In this document: in pieces, positions 38,642-51,086 of the stretch
Numbering within the stretch: position 1 is the first letter of the stretch
How the letters are laid out: every line of letters begins with the position of its first letter
Made by a program: the position numbers and the translations under genes
Notes under the pieces: generated by a model
Seen by the model: the letters and a program-made list of their open reading frames with translations, nothing else
The model's database searches: none
Told to the model about the DNA's origin: nothing
Source: Prinia subflava
Lineage: Eukaryota > Chordata > Aves > Passeriformes > Cisticolidae
NCBI RefSeq assembly: GCF_021018805.1
Contig: NC_086259.1
Coordinates: 4,216,001 to 4,280,000 of the forward strand
DNA length: 64,000 nucleotides
Direction: 5' to 3'

Positions 38642-38919
38642 GAGGAGCAGGATGGCACTGAGACAGGGCTGGGAGAGGAGGAGGATGGCACTCAGGGCTG
38701 GGAGAGGAGCAGGATGGCACTGGGACAGGGCTGGGAGAGGAGGAGGATGGCACTCAGGGCTGGGAGAGGAGCAGGATGGCACTGAGGGCTGGGAGAGGAG
38801 GAGGATGGCACTGAGGGCTGGGAGAGGAGGAGGATGGCACTGAGGGCTGGGAGAGGAGGAGGATGGCACTGAGGACTGGGAGAGGAGGAGGATGGCTGTC
38901 AGAGCTGGGAGAGGAGGAA
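38642..38919. repeat. G-rich minisatellite, about 9.5 units of 29-33 bp
   Basis: Units follow GAGAGGAGGAGGATGGCACTGAGGGCTGG with variation. Early units alternate GAGGAGG and GAGGAGC and two carry an extra ACAG; the last four units are more uniform. The plus strand is strongly purine-biased with repeated GG and GGG runs, so quadruplex formation is possible. Long open frames across it on both strands result from the repeat. Confidence 0.95.
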
Positions 38920-41900
38920 CAGGCGCAGGAAATTTGGCAGCAGCTTTTGTCTGGCACATCTGGGCTGGGAGGGAGCTGTGTCCTCAGCTGTTCCCAGCAC
39001 AGCTCTGTTGTGGCTGCCAGCCCTCGCTGTCTCCTGCAGCATCACTGCCTGGCTCCTGGGCTGTACCAACCCCCTGGAAGTACCAGAGGCCTCCTGCTGC
39101 ACTGATGTTTGCGTGGGATATGGATCTGACCTCGAGGACAGGCTCTGAACTGGCTTTTTCTTCCCTGGTATAATTGAGTATGGTTCAGCAGGTTAATTCC
39201 CATGCCTAAGCACATTTATATTGAGGATTAGGGTAAAGCAGATGCAGACACGTAGCTTTGCCATAATTGACTGCAGTGAGGTGAAGTATATTTATGATTT
39301 CAGTGATCATAAGTGTATAGAAAGTAGAAATTAAGCTTCAGAAGCCTCCAAGGAAAGTTAAGTCTTCGGTTTTGATAAGGAGAATCACTTGTTTCTAGTG
39401 ACTTAAATGCTTAGCATCCCAAAAGGAGACAAAATAACAACAAAACAGTACAATATAAGTAATTTTCATTTAAAGCTGAGGATCAAAGTGTTTAAATTTG
39501 CCAGAATGAGTGTCCAGAACACAGCATGCAGGTAGAAATATAAGTTTTTGACAGTCACTTCTTAGTATGCCAGAAAACAGGACAAATAAGAATTGTATAC
39601 TGTTTATATATGTTTTCTAAACTTTCAAAAAGTGAGTTACATTTTTGGGTCATAATTTTGCCAGGGAAGATCTATTTATTATCCAAGTGTGATGTCACTC
39701 AGCAGATACCCTGCTGGCTCCATTTGCGGTAAGCAGTTCTGCAAAAGCAGAGACAACTCCTTTCCTTTCCATCTGCTGCTCAGTTAAATCCCTATTAGGT
39801 TGGGTTGGTATTTATATAAATTGCTGGTAAATTCTTTGTCATTGTTTCAGATGGTAACTGGTCGGGTTTCAAGATCCCTTTCCCCAAATTACCAGGGAGA
39901 GCTCACGCTGTTTTCAATTATTACAATTCATTCTATTTGCTTTGTAGAGAATGCTTTTCTGCATTCTGGTGAGGCACAAAAAATAAGTTTTCCATCAAAT
40001 CTCTGGAATGCCACTACAGTGGTGTTTTTCTGGTGCTGCCTGCAGTGTGGGTACCTTTGGGCCCAGTGGTTTTCCCTTTGAAAACCAACCCCTACCGAGC
40101 TCAGAGGGAGGAGGGTCAGAGCCTCAGTGAGACACAGAACAGCCTCCCCAAAAGAGCCTCAGAATTATCCCTGTGATTCCAGCTCTGGCTAAATGAGAGG
40201 ATTTTAGTACATCTGGCATCACACAGTGAGGATACACACAAGAGTGACTGGTGAGAGTCCTGGTGGCTCTTTTCAATTGCAGGATTTCATTGCCTGAGCT
40301 GCTCACTTTGCATCCATTAATTCAGGGAGTAGATGCCCTGTAGTGGCAGAATCTTAGAGGAAGGCGGTTGGAGAATTTGCTTGTGGTATTCAATATCCTA
40401 ATTTACGCAACAGATTTTGAGTTGCTGACATAGGAGTCGGGGTTGGAGTTCCATTCCATTTATTTTGTTTGGGATTTTTTTGTCTGTAGAGGCTGTTTTG
40501 GCCCACTTCTGCTGCTTGCATGGAATTGAAATAGGATTCAGAGTGGTGGGCAACAGTACAACACCCTCAGTCAGGAAACAGAAATGGGTCTAGAGCTGCC
40601 CTCACTATTTCTGTGTGTGTGGGAGGAGTGTGCAATCCTAGGACAGGCTGCACTGTGGTCAGTAGCTCGCCCTTATCGTGGTTCAAACCATCCACATGCA
40701 GGCTGTCAAGGGTGACACATTTATCCAACGCCTGGTGACAGATTCAGCGCAGTCCTGAGCTGGCAGACGCACTGCTTGGACCAAATGTTCCAACACCAAC
40801 GCGGTGGGCAAGGAGCCAGCAACTGTTTGTCATGCAAATATAAATAACTGATAGCACAGCAGTGGTGTCTTGCTGCAGAAAAGCTGCTTTCTGCTACAGG
40901 CAGGGTTCACTGGGTCTATTTGAACCATAGAGGCTCAAGGAATACGGATATATTTTTTTAAATTGCAAGTTAAAGTGTCAGAGAACAATTGTTAATGTGG
41001 TTAAAAGCTCTGTAGTGTTTCAGAAGTTATGCTGTGTATCCTTGGAGTCAGCTGGCACAGTTCTCTGTGTGTTTGAGCAGTCTGTGGCAGGGTTTGGACC
41101 CCTCTCATGCTGGTGTGCAGGTTCTAGGGCAGATTTAGTTGTCCTGTCTGTCCAGAGCTGTAACACACAGGCAGGGAGAGGGCTGACCCTTGGAAATGAG
41201 CCCTGGAGTCCTGGCTGAGTCCTTCCCCACTTTATTTCGAGGCACCTGCCCACTGCTGGTCCAGGAGAGCAGAGCTGCCTCTCCTCTGTGCCCGTGTGTG
41301 GGGCAGGCCACCCCTCCCCTGGCCTGGTTAAAGAGCAGCTGGGACATTCCCAGGATGTGTGCTGAGATACAGAATCAGGAATGCATTTTTTAGGGAACCT
41401 GCATTTCCCAGGTCTCCTCTTACAGCAGGCTGGATGTTTAGAGCCATCTTCCAGGGAGAGGGAAGTTGGAAACTCAGCTAACAAGAGGTTTACTTGCAGT
41501 ATAACAGATTACTTCCAATGTGATACAGGATATTAAGGAGACAATGAGCAACATCTTTTTGGTACAATAATTTAAAAAGGTATTTTAAATCCTCCCAAAT
41601 TAAGGCAGCTCTTCTGTATTTGCTTTCCTCTTTTTTTAATAGCGGAAGACCTGATGAGCTGAAGGCCTAGGCTGTATCTTTATTTGGTTTGGAACACTGC
41701 TAGCAACTTATTGAACCAAGTAAAACCATTTTAGTGTAATATCTCTGCTTGTGATAAAAGTTAATAAAGCTACAGTCTCCTGCTTTAAATCAGCTCTTCT
41801 ATTCCTAATTCATTTGTGCTCTTGTCCTAATCAATAGAGGCACTGCTGCAGTGAAAGTAGCTGTTAAAAACCAAACTGCTACGAAAAAGGCTCAGGACAA

Positions 41901-43977
41901 AACTGGAAATGCAAAACAAGGTCTTTCTGGGAAGACAAATTGTCATGACTGCTTAAAATTGAATTTGGATTGGTGATCTGTAAGAGAACCTTTATCAGAA
42001 AGAGTTCATTTCTGGACTTTCATAGAAGCATCAAGAAGCAGATGAACTTCTCTCTCAGAATCTCTTCAGAATGCAAAAGGTGAAACCGCGGATTCAACCT
42101 TGCTTCTTAAATAACTTGTGTGTGTGGCATAACCAGAGTTACTTTTACACTGTGGTGCCTTTGGAGATGAGTGATTCTATTCTCTCAGTTTCCTAAAGTA
42201 TTTTTCCCAGTCTTGTTTTTTGTTTGTTTCTAAAATACACATGCTTCAGTTTCTGGGTAAACTGTGTTTGATAATGAAAGCTCTGCCTCTGCTATCACAG
42301 AACAGTTCCTTATCCTTCTTTTTTGCTGTAAACAAGGATAAATGGTTCTGCTCCCTTAAAGCTGAAGTCTTGTGTCAGTCACACCATATAAACATGTTCT
42401 CTTTTTCTCTTGCATTAGTGTCAGGGAAGAAAATGACAGCACTGCTGATTTCCTTCATCCTCTTACTTGTTTCGAATCTTAGAGTCATGATACAGAAGCA
42501 AACCCGGGACTATTTTATCCAGCCCAAAGCTGATGTGCAAAATGTAATTATCTTGGACAGGGACTTTTCTCTGTAACCTTCCTACTCAACATGTCAGCCC
42601 TTTGTTCTCTGGCAGTGTTAAAGCTGGTGTCTCATTGCACTTTATCTCTGCTATTGCTCTACATCTTTCACCCCACCTCCAATGTTTGCTTCCGCAATGC
42701 ATCGCTCAAAAACGTAAAAGGTGTCCCATCATAAGTGAAGGCAACAGAAATGCGTAGCAGTGAATAAACAATTTGTTATTTGGCATCCTTCTTAAAAGTC
42801 GTTATCTCCCTGTCTTGGCTGTTGTGAAGACGGATGCATAAAACATCTGTACAGGTCATCACTCACTGCCAGGCTCCGGCCACTCCAGCACAGCTGAAGA
42901 GCCCATTTCACTGACAGAGGGGAGAGCAGCATCCTCCTGACAATGGTGTCATGGCCATCCCTCAGGGAGGAGGGAGGAGCTGCTGTGCGCAGGTACTAAA
43001 TAACAGCACCCAGCACTTCACAGCACACAGGCTGGAAGGCATTTAGAAACATTAGTCCTTTCTTAAAGCTAATTATTGCGTGGGAATCTAGCTCAATATT
43101 CAGTGCCGTTATTGATGTAAAGACTAGAAGTTTAATTGCAGGACAGCTCTGAAAATGGGAGTCCTGCTAGGTTCCTCTCCAGGTACATATTTTATTGTTG
43201 CATGCTGGGTATTTGCTGTGTTTACAAAATATGTAGGTATTTATCAAAAAGATCTCATGGTGCTTTGTGCAGCAGGAATTGCAGGCATAAAAGCAATATT
43301 TAGCCCAATGAGTATATTAATTTTTCCCACTTTTATGGTCTGTCACTGTCACATTTTTAAAAAGTCTGAATCTCTTTTGACTCCCCCCATTAAATCTACA
43401 AAATGAGAACTTTTACAATAATTTCTACTAAGCTGTGAAACTTGGTGCTATGTTGGAATTCAGATACATATTTTATGATGGAGATACTTCAATAGATCGA
43501 CTTAAAAATAGGGTTGCTGGTCATGAAATCAAAAGATGAATATTTTCTTATTCATGGACAAATTTTATGTGGAGAGGAGGTGCAGAAGGAGTGCTGCCAG
43601 TGTTTTTTGGAAATACAACTGTTTTTCCACAAATACACTTATTTATTTTTTTTAAATTTTTGTAAAACTCTTTTTAACTGATTTTTTTAAGTCTCATACT
43701 GAAGGAAGACTGTGTTTTAGGAAGCCACAAGAACAATATCTGAAATTCACAGAAAGAAATTATTTCATCTTGAATAATGTCCCTAAAAATGCAGCGGATT
43801 TGTCTCACGAAAAGCTTTGTCATGAACAAATGACTCACAAGTTTTAGTGTTGTGTATTTGAATATCCTTAAATGAGTAAGTGCATTATGCATTACTGGAA
43901 AGGTTAAAAGCAGTAAATAAAAGTGTCACCCTCCTACCTATACAATTTTTTTTTTCTTCCATCTTTGATGGATTCAA
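38920..43977. other. unique non-coding DNA
   Basis: No gene or transposon is recognised. A local CpG cluster (about 40662-40803) precedes an octamer/TATA-like motif pair at 40832-40846, listed separately. The GC-richer stretch 41020-41480 holds a 154-codon minus-strand open frame with no family resemblance. Confidence 0.6.
40832..40846 (+). promoter_or_regulatory. octamer motif overlapping TATA-like box
   Basis: ATGCAAAT at 40832-40839, the consensus octamer bound by POU-family factors, runs directly into TATAAATA at 40839-40846. About 170 bp upstream are unusually rich in CpG for this AT-rich window. No transcript or exon downstream is recognised. In known octamer promoters the TATA box lies further away, so this may be only an A/T-rich coincidence. 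Confidence 0.25.
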
Positions 43978-44172
43978 ACTGCCAGAGGGCAGGGCTGGAT
44001 GGGATCTTGGGAATCAGGAATTGTTCCCTGGCAGGGTGGGCAGGCCCTGGCACAGGGTGCCCAGAGCAGCTGTGGCTGCCCCTGGATCCCTGGCAGTGCC
44101 CAAGGCCAGGCTGGACACTGGGGCTGGAGCAGCCTGGGACAGGGGGAGGTGTCCCTGCCATGGCTGGGGTGG
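43978..44172 (+). mobile_element. CR1 LINE fragment lacking its 3' end
   Basis: It begins at TGCCAGAGGGCAGGGCTGGA and stops around CATGGCTGGGGTGG, where the usual CR1 3' end and ATTCTATG tail should follow. The sequence is almost identical to the reverse complement of about 5395-5575, differing by a single extra G over about 190 bp. Because CR1 insertion is primed at the 3' end, the missing 3' end implies a later deletion or an unusual insertion. Confidence 0.88.
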
Positions 44173-47100
44173 ACAGGGGATGAGATGTGGCCTCTTCAGC
44201 CCTGCCTGGTATCCACCTTCTGCTTTGCAGGTGCATTGCACACCTCAATTCACATGGATTTTGCTGCTCTTTAGGAGAGGAGTTGGTTAAAGCAAATTTC
44301 CTTGTTTTGAATGGTTGTTTCCTATGGGATGTGTCTGTGCCAAAGTGAAGTAAGTGGTAAAACAATAATCAGCATAACTGCACAGAAATGGTGCTGATGG
44401 CAGGAGGGTATGGAAGGAAGGAGCTCAGATCTTTACACAGCCCCACACTTGCTGTTTGTGGTGTGATCAACAGATGTTTCTTGAACAACTGAGTGAAATG
44501 TGCAAATATTTATGATAGTTCTTAGTTTATAAGATCTATTCCACAGTCCTGAGGTGTCCCAAGAAAATTCCATCTCTTGGATAAAACATTTTCAGTGTGC
44601 CCACATTGATTCCTGAAGTACTCACTGATTAGAGCACAAACATTTACAGTAAATAAGTTATCTGTGAATTCAAGTAGGGGTTTTGTCTTTAAACAGCTTG
44701 TGCTTTTAACACATTTCTTCTCAAGCCGTAATTATCCAGTAAGTCATTTCATGATTCTTATTCCCAAGACAAACAGTACACTGGAACATTTCATGTTCAA
44801 GGAGTCAAGAGCAAGCTGGTGATTAGTGCTGGAGCTCTGACTTGTCATATCACGAGGAGGGAACTCTGCTCTGGAGTGACTGATGTGACTCTGATGGGCA
44901 GCTGAAGTTCTGGGAATGCCTTCATCCTCCTGAAGCAAAGTACAGACTCCAGAGCTGATGCTCTGTGAGCTACTCCTCATTTTATGTTAGTCTGAGAAGG
45001 GTCAGAGACTGGTGAAATTATCTAACAAATCTGACTGTGGTCCTTTGTGCCTTTGGGAAAAGGGAACTCCTTTTATATTCAGTATTCCTGGTGCAATGAA
45101 ACCAGCTAGGAGATGGGAAGTGCCTTCAGAGGAATCCATCCTTATCCTTGCTGCTCTACACTGAGGAAATCTTGTGTGGGGAATAAAACCTCCCTGTATT
45201 GCAAAGCCTGATGCAGTCCCATGAGATATGGAGAAATCAGGAAATATTTACCTAAAGAAAGTGATTTCTCCAGTGTAAACAATACGTAAAAAGTAGCAGA
45301 TAGTGGTGTTGTTTAAGCAAGCACAGTTTTTACTTTAATAACTTGAATAGTGCCCAATCTAAGAGTATTAAGCTTATTTTCATATAAATATATATATATG
45401 TATGTGTGTGAGTGCACATATACATAATACATAAAAAATACAAAATGTGTTGATTGGTCAAATTAGGTTACAGTGATCAGCGTCTTTAGAAGGTGGAGAT
45501 TCCATGAAATAAATGCCATTCTCCTCAAATTTGCTGCAATTTTCATAACTCTTTCTTAATTTATCTTACTGTTCATGACAGCTAGAACTCAGTACCACAG
45601 AACTTCAGAGACAGAACAGCAGATGTTTGAAGTGACCTCCCTTCTTGTACCTGCTTCTACATTTATTTATTTTTTATGCAGTGCATGTGCTCAGAATTGA
45701 GTTTGTTACAAGATTTTTGCCTGAGCAAATGTCTTCTCTTTAAAGAATGAAGGGCAGAAATGTTTCTTTTTTGGTGTTGCCCACAGATCAATTGCACTTA
45801 GTTTAATTTGGACCCCAAAGCTTCTCTTTACTAAACATCACAATATAAGACTCCAATTGTACTTTTGATGCATGGAATCAAATATATTTAGTATTATTCA
45901 TACCTCAATGAAAGTTTAAAAGTGAACTATGAAATCTACATGGTCTTTTTTGCTTGAGACAAGTGATAAAAATGAACCTGATTCCACAAGGTAAAAACTG
46001 CAGAGGAATTGTGCACTTTCAGATAAAACAGATAAAGTAGTTTCTGTGCCAAGGATCCTATTCCTATTCTTTTAATTCAGGAAGAATTTCCTTCGTAACA
46101 AGGCAGAAGGGTTACATGCACTTTTCCAAATAAACTCTGTATTGGGATTCATTATTAGTAGTAAGAAGGGAGAACAATATTGTGTGGAATCCCAGAAACA
46201 AATAAAAATGCTCTATTACAGACTCCTTTTTTATAATTCTTTTATTTATTTATTTATTTATTTATTTATTACTCCTAGGCTAAGCTTTTTTCTGATAGCT
46301 GTGAGACACTTGCTAGAGCTGATACCCTGAATACTTCTGTAGTAATTCAGAAAAGTGACTCTTCTGCTTTCTGCCTCAATCTTGTTGCAGTCCAGTGTGT
46401 CCCAAAAAAGAACATATTCTTGGCATGGTAGTTACTAGAGGTAGACATAAGTGTTTCTAATCCTTAAAAGAGGTTTTTCTGTATATTTCTTACAGAGAGC
46501 TGGTGCTAGAAACATTGGGCGTTTTCTATACATTGTGTTAGAGTCCTGTGATCTCAGTGGAGAAATTTCCATTTTGTTTAGTGGATTTTAGATGTAGCCT
46601 CTCATAAGAAAGTCTCCTGCAATTTTTTCTTCTCTAAATTATTGTGTGTGAGCCTTATTCCTTTGGGAAAATGCATGAAGAAATGTCTTTTCCTTTTGTC
46701 ATACAAGTGTAACACAGGCTTTCTTTACGTCTTCCTCTGCTTAGCAAATATTTACCTGATATTGTTCAGAGTGGAAAAAATTACTTTTTATGGAAATTAA
46801 TATTGTTCAGCTTGGATACACTAAAGGTATGTAGTGGGCTTGTTTAGACTTACATACAAAATGTCTCTATTTCAATTTCAAGTGATAAAAAATTCTATTT
46901 TCTGCTAGAGCTTGCAGTGTACATGTACAAATTACAATTCTACTTTCAGTAAAAGGAATATAATAGTTATTTACTTGGTAGGACTAAAGCATAAAGATAT
47001 ATATAGAAAAACTTTATTTTATAATTTTCCACTTTTTTTTCCTTCATGTTCCCTCTTTGTCTGAGAAGTATATCAACCCTCTCATATTTTATCCTAATTA

Positions 47101-48332
47101 TGCCTGTGGATCAAATGGTTGAGGGACTGTGATGTTGGAGAGACTTGAGGAATGTGCCCAGTTGATAACAATGGTGCTTGTACATAAACAGACAATAAAC
47201 CAGGTGATAAAGCACAATCTGTTTACTCAGTGTTGTTGACAGCTTGATTGGGATGGGAAGGGAAACATTTCATATTGGTTTAGTTTTCTGTTCAACAGAA
47301 CTTAGAACAAATCTTTCCTCAAAAAGGAAAGGCTTATCTTTCTCATTCAATCATGTTTGATGTGTGTTCTAAGGCAATTAAACAAGGTAGATCCACAAAG
47401 CCTGAAAGTACCCAAAGCTGCAAATGTTTGTGTTTGAACCACAGAGTGAGGGATGCAGGTTTGATGTTCAGAGCACCTGGACGCCAACGTGTAACAAAAA
47501 GTTTGTCTTTTCCTTAAAATTCTGCTCAGATGCTCAGAATCTGGTGGAAACCTGGTTTTGGCAATAGGGCAGGTGCAGTTTTTTAAGATATAGAAACTGT
47601 AAATTGGCTCAGTGCACTTTAAAGGTTTAGATCCTGCTGTAGTTGTTGGCTCCTTGTGTGTACCCAGTACAACTCAGTTATCTGTGTAAATTGTGTGCTG
47701 TGCTCTGGAGACTGCCTTCTCCTGCTGCCACTGAGTAGGAGGCACCAGGGGGGATTTGCTGAATCATAAATCTTTAACAAGCACGAGGGATTTAAGGTGA
47801 AGCTGGCTCTGGCTGCATCCCACCTGTGTCAAAACAGGCTCGCTGAACTTCATGGGCTGTCTCAGCTCTGTTTGCCACTGAATCTAGGTCCTAAGTTAAG
47901 AGCAAATACTAAAATGTCCATCAAGAAGCAGCCTGGAATGTTGTTTGGACAGTACAGAACGTGCTGTGAGCTAATGCAGTGTAGAAGTTCAGAGATGTGC
48001 TGTGGCTGGAGAGGAACAGGTATTATATGATTATAAATTATATTTCCTTCCTCTAGGGAGACACAGAGGCCAGCTGAGCAGACAGCAGCAGTTCTGTCCC
48101 ATTAATGACAGTTTCTCATGATTAGAAATTCAAGTATGCAAGTGCTGATATTAGACTGATCCCAGATCTGAGCAAGAGAACAGTGAGATGGAGGGAGGGA
48201 GGGAGGACTGATGTCCCTTGTTGCTATGATTCTCCTTTCCTTTGGCATTCCAAAGGACTATTCATGGCTTTATGCAGAGAAAAGAAGTTTGGAAAGTTTG
48301 GAAAGATCATGAAAATCACATTTCCAAGTTTC

Positions 48333-48333
<1 letters not shown>
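44173..48333. other. unique AT-rich non-coding DNA
   Basis: No confirmed gene. It contains an exon-like minus-strand open frame at 44744-44980 (see findings), a TA/TG-rich stretch at 45380-45432 and a short TTTA array at 46241-46270. Confidence 0.6.
46241..46270. repeat. (TTTA)7 microsatellite
   Basis: About seven and a half perfect TTTA units in AT-rich DNA. Confidence 0.93.

Positions 48334-48386
<53 letters not shown>
48334..48386. repeat. 53-base poly(A) tract
   Basis: An uninterrupted run of 53 A residues. The sequence just before it has no AATAAA within the usual 10-30 bases and shows no processed-gene features, so it is not supported as a retrocopy tail. Its exact length is unreliable in most sequencing data. 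Confidence 0.93.
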
Positions 48387-48390
<4 letters not shown>

Positions 48391-50736
48391 TGTGTCAATT
48401 GAACTGTGTCAATGAAGAGAAGTTTGGGGACCTGTAGAAATCAGGAAAGAACTGGTAGTGTTTCTGCTGTGGGTCTCCACAGATCCAGGCAGGACAAGTG
48501 TGATAAACATGGAAATCTCAGGGCTGCTGCTGCAGTTTCCAGGGGGAAGGCGTATTCTCTGCTGACCATGTCTGCAAACAAAATTCCAGAAGACCTGGCT
48601 GTATTTGTTTGGTTTTAGCTGGACCCCTACATTGGTCTGCTTCATCTCTTTAAGAGTCAACATGTTCTGCTTCAGAATCTTCAAGATTTTCTGGATTTAT
48701 TTGGGTACAAGGTGATAGTGAAATGCTGGTGCCTGTTCCATTCAGTTAATGAAATACACTTTTGATCTAGAACCTGTTAAGCCATTGGAGTTAGAGCAGA
48801 AAAAGGAAGCGCAGGAGAAAGCAGAAAACTCTAAAGAAAAAGAACCAAACCACTAATGAGAATCATGATTTGTTATTCTGTTCAAGAACATTATCACAAA
48901 ATTGGTGGCATTTGGATGAGCATATTTTATATTTGTATGTGTAATACCAGACCCACTATCACAGTTTTCTATTCATCTCTAGAACTGGCTCTGTATTTTT
49001 CACTAGTTCCCTCTTATGCCATGGAGCTGCTATCACTCAGTGTTAATGACAACAAAAACCAGCAAAAATTCTGTTTGAAAGTCCTTATACACCAAATAAG
49101 TGATTGGATATTTAGCTTGAGAGCTGTGTGTTTTCAGCTTATAATGAGGGCATCTTTTTAGATACTTATTATTGTTTTAGGTTTCATACATGTTTGAAAA
49201 GCCCTTGTGACTAAATGTATCATTAAAGGAATAAACACAATCTTCAATCATAGAAAATATTTTCCTTGAGTTTTATAGATACTCCAGCACTCAGCTTTTA
49301 TCAGATCTTTGTTTTCTCTGAGATGAAGGGCTCAGAAGAGCCCTGTGAGTGAAAAGCAACAAGTTTCCGGTCGCTGCCCCAAGTGATCCTTCCTGATATT
49401 TTTGCAAATGTGCAAAGTATTTCTCTCCTGTGGTGGGAGAAAAAGACAAACCTAAGAGAGAAAAGTAAATAACCTTGTCTGAAAGTAATTTCTCCTCTCC
49501 TGTTCCAGCCAGTCAGGATAATGAGATCTGTGGGGGCCTTTGGGGAAGCCCAGGGGTCCCCTTGAAGTCCCTGTGTGAGGAGTGGTGGCTGCTGGACTCT
49601 GTGTGCAGCCCCACTTCCCAGCAAGAGACACTGCTGCAGCTGTAACCATCAGAAGGAGAACAGCAGGAGCTGAGCCTGGCACTGCTTGTTTTTTTGGCCT
49701 TTTTTGGACTGTTATGTCTGTCTTTTCAGTGAAAAGCTTCAGTTTAGGAACAGGTTCCTGCTGGGGTGCTGCAGGCAGGGTAAATGGTGTTGTTTCAGCT
49801 TTGGCCACCTGTCCCACAGCACATCTCCACTGCTGTCCCAGCCAGCTGTGCTGTCCCTGACACCCAAGGACGGGTCCATGCAACACCTCCCTCCCCTTGC
49901 CTTCCTTCCCACACCACCCCTGTGGGCTGTGACAGGCCCATCACACCATCCCAGGTTCTTTCACTGAATCAAGCCAACAAAGTCCTGATGTTTCAGGGCC
50001 CCACAGCGGCTGTGAGTGGGCCAGAGGGGCTCTTGTAGGGTCTTTAAAACATTTCCTATTCCAGGCAGCGATTTGTGTCACAGCCCTGGTGTGAACCACA
50101 ACTGACACACTGAAGATGAAAGCTCCACTGCAAAACAAACCCTGGAAAGTGAAGAGCTGCTCTTCTGTTTGATCATGGTGCTCAGTCACAGCTCTAAATG
50201 TTCCTTCTATAAACTGTGGCAGTTTGTCTGCATTGCTTCTGGCTTTTTGGCTTTATCCTAGTCATGGTGCTAGCAGCAATCTTTCCATCTCGTGCATGTG
50301 AAGCTGCCACATAACATATGATTGTTTATCTACATTTAAGAACTCTGCATGTTTATATGTATTTGGTTTATACATCTATATGTGTGGGCATAAAAATGCA
50401 AAGGGGTGAGGGCCAGAAGGAAGCCCATGCAGAGAAGTGAAGGTTAAGATCATTATTTGTGTCTTTCTCTATTTTATGCTCCCCTCAGCACGAGGAAGGT
50501 TTAAACCTGAATTCTTCCTGTACCTGGTAAATCCTACAGCATACAGTACATGAAATAAAACTAACACTGGAGCCTGACTAACCCTCTCTTGCAAGCAAAC
50601 TGCAATTTGAGGAAATCGAATGTAGGGAGAGTTTTCTGCAGTTTCTTTCTCCCTTCATGTGCCTGTGACTTTGGGAGCATAAATGCATTTTGTAACTAGC
50701 ATCCACCAGAGAAAGCAGAAAGCTGCTTAGTGCTCC
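48387..50736. other. unique non-coding DNA with a GC-rich middle
   Basis: The segment 49500-50040 is GC-richer and open for up to 144 codons on the minus strand, but shows no recognisable domain or repeat. The rest is AT-rich unique sequence. Confidence 0.6.
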
Positions 50737-51072
50737 CAGAATCACAGACTGGGCTGGGTTGGAAGGGACCCTCAAAATCTTTTTCTACCCCCTGTGATGG
50801 GCAGGGACACCTCCCCCTGTCCCAGGCTGCTCCAGCCCCAGTGTCCAACCTGGCCTTGGGCACTGCCAGGGATCCAGGGGCAGCCACAGCTGCTCTGGGC
50901 ACCCTGTGCCAGGGCCTGCCCACCCTGCCAGGGAACAATTCCTGATTCCCAAGATCCCATCTAACTCTATCTCTAACCAGTTTGAAACCATTCTCCTGTC
51001 ATGTCATTCCAGACCTTTGTAAATTGTCTCTCTCCATCTTTCTTGCTGCTTCAGATACTGGAAGGCCACAAT
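50737..51072 (-). mobile_element. CR1 LINE, 5'-truncated
   Basis: The plus strand begins with CAGAATCACAGACTGGG and TTGGAAGGGACC, the reverse complement of a CR1 3' end, and runs through the block shared with the 5.3 and 44.0 kb copies. Its distal part (GATCCCATCTAACTCTATCT to GGAAGGCCACAAT) differs from the 5.3 kb copy, so it is a related but separate variant. It ends about 15 bp before the solo LTR. Confidence 0.9.
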
Positions 51073-51086
51073 ACAAGAATATGTAG

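Noticed and set aside
41020..41484. 154-codon cysteine-containing minus-strand frame
   Set aside because: It lies in GC-rich DNA where long frames are expected, with no domain, splice or promoter context.
45590..45660. Possible very old CR1 tail (ACAGAACTTCAGAGACAG, GAAGTGACCTCC)
   Set aside because: Resemblance is too weak by eye to separate it from chance.
48334..48386. Poly(A) as the tail of a processed pseudogene
   Set aside because: No AATAAA close upstream, no coding remnant and no clear target duplication.
49452..49886. 144-codon minus-strand frame
   Set aside because: GC-rich local composition explains it; no recognisable motif, and overlapping frames on the other strand are similarly long.
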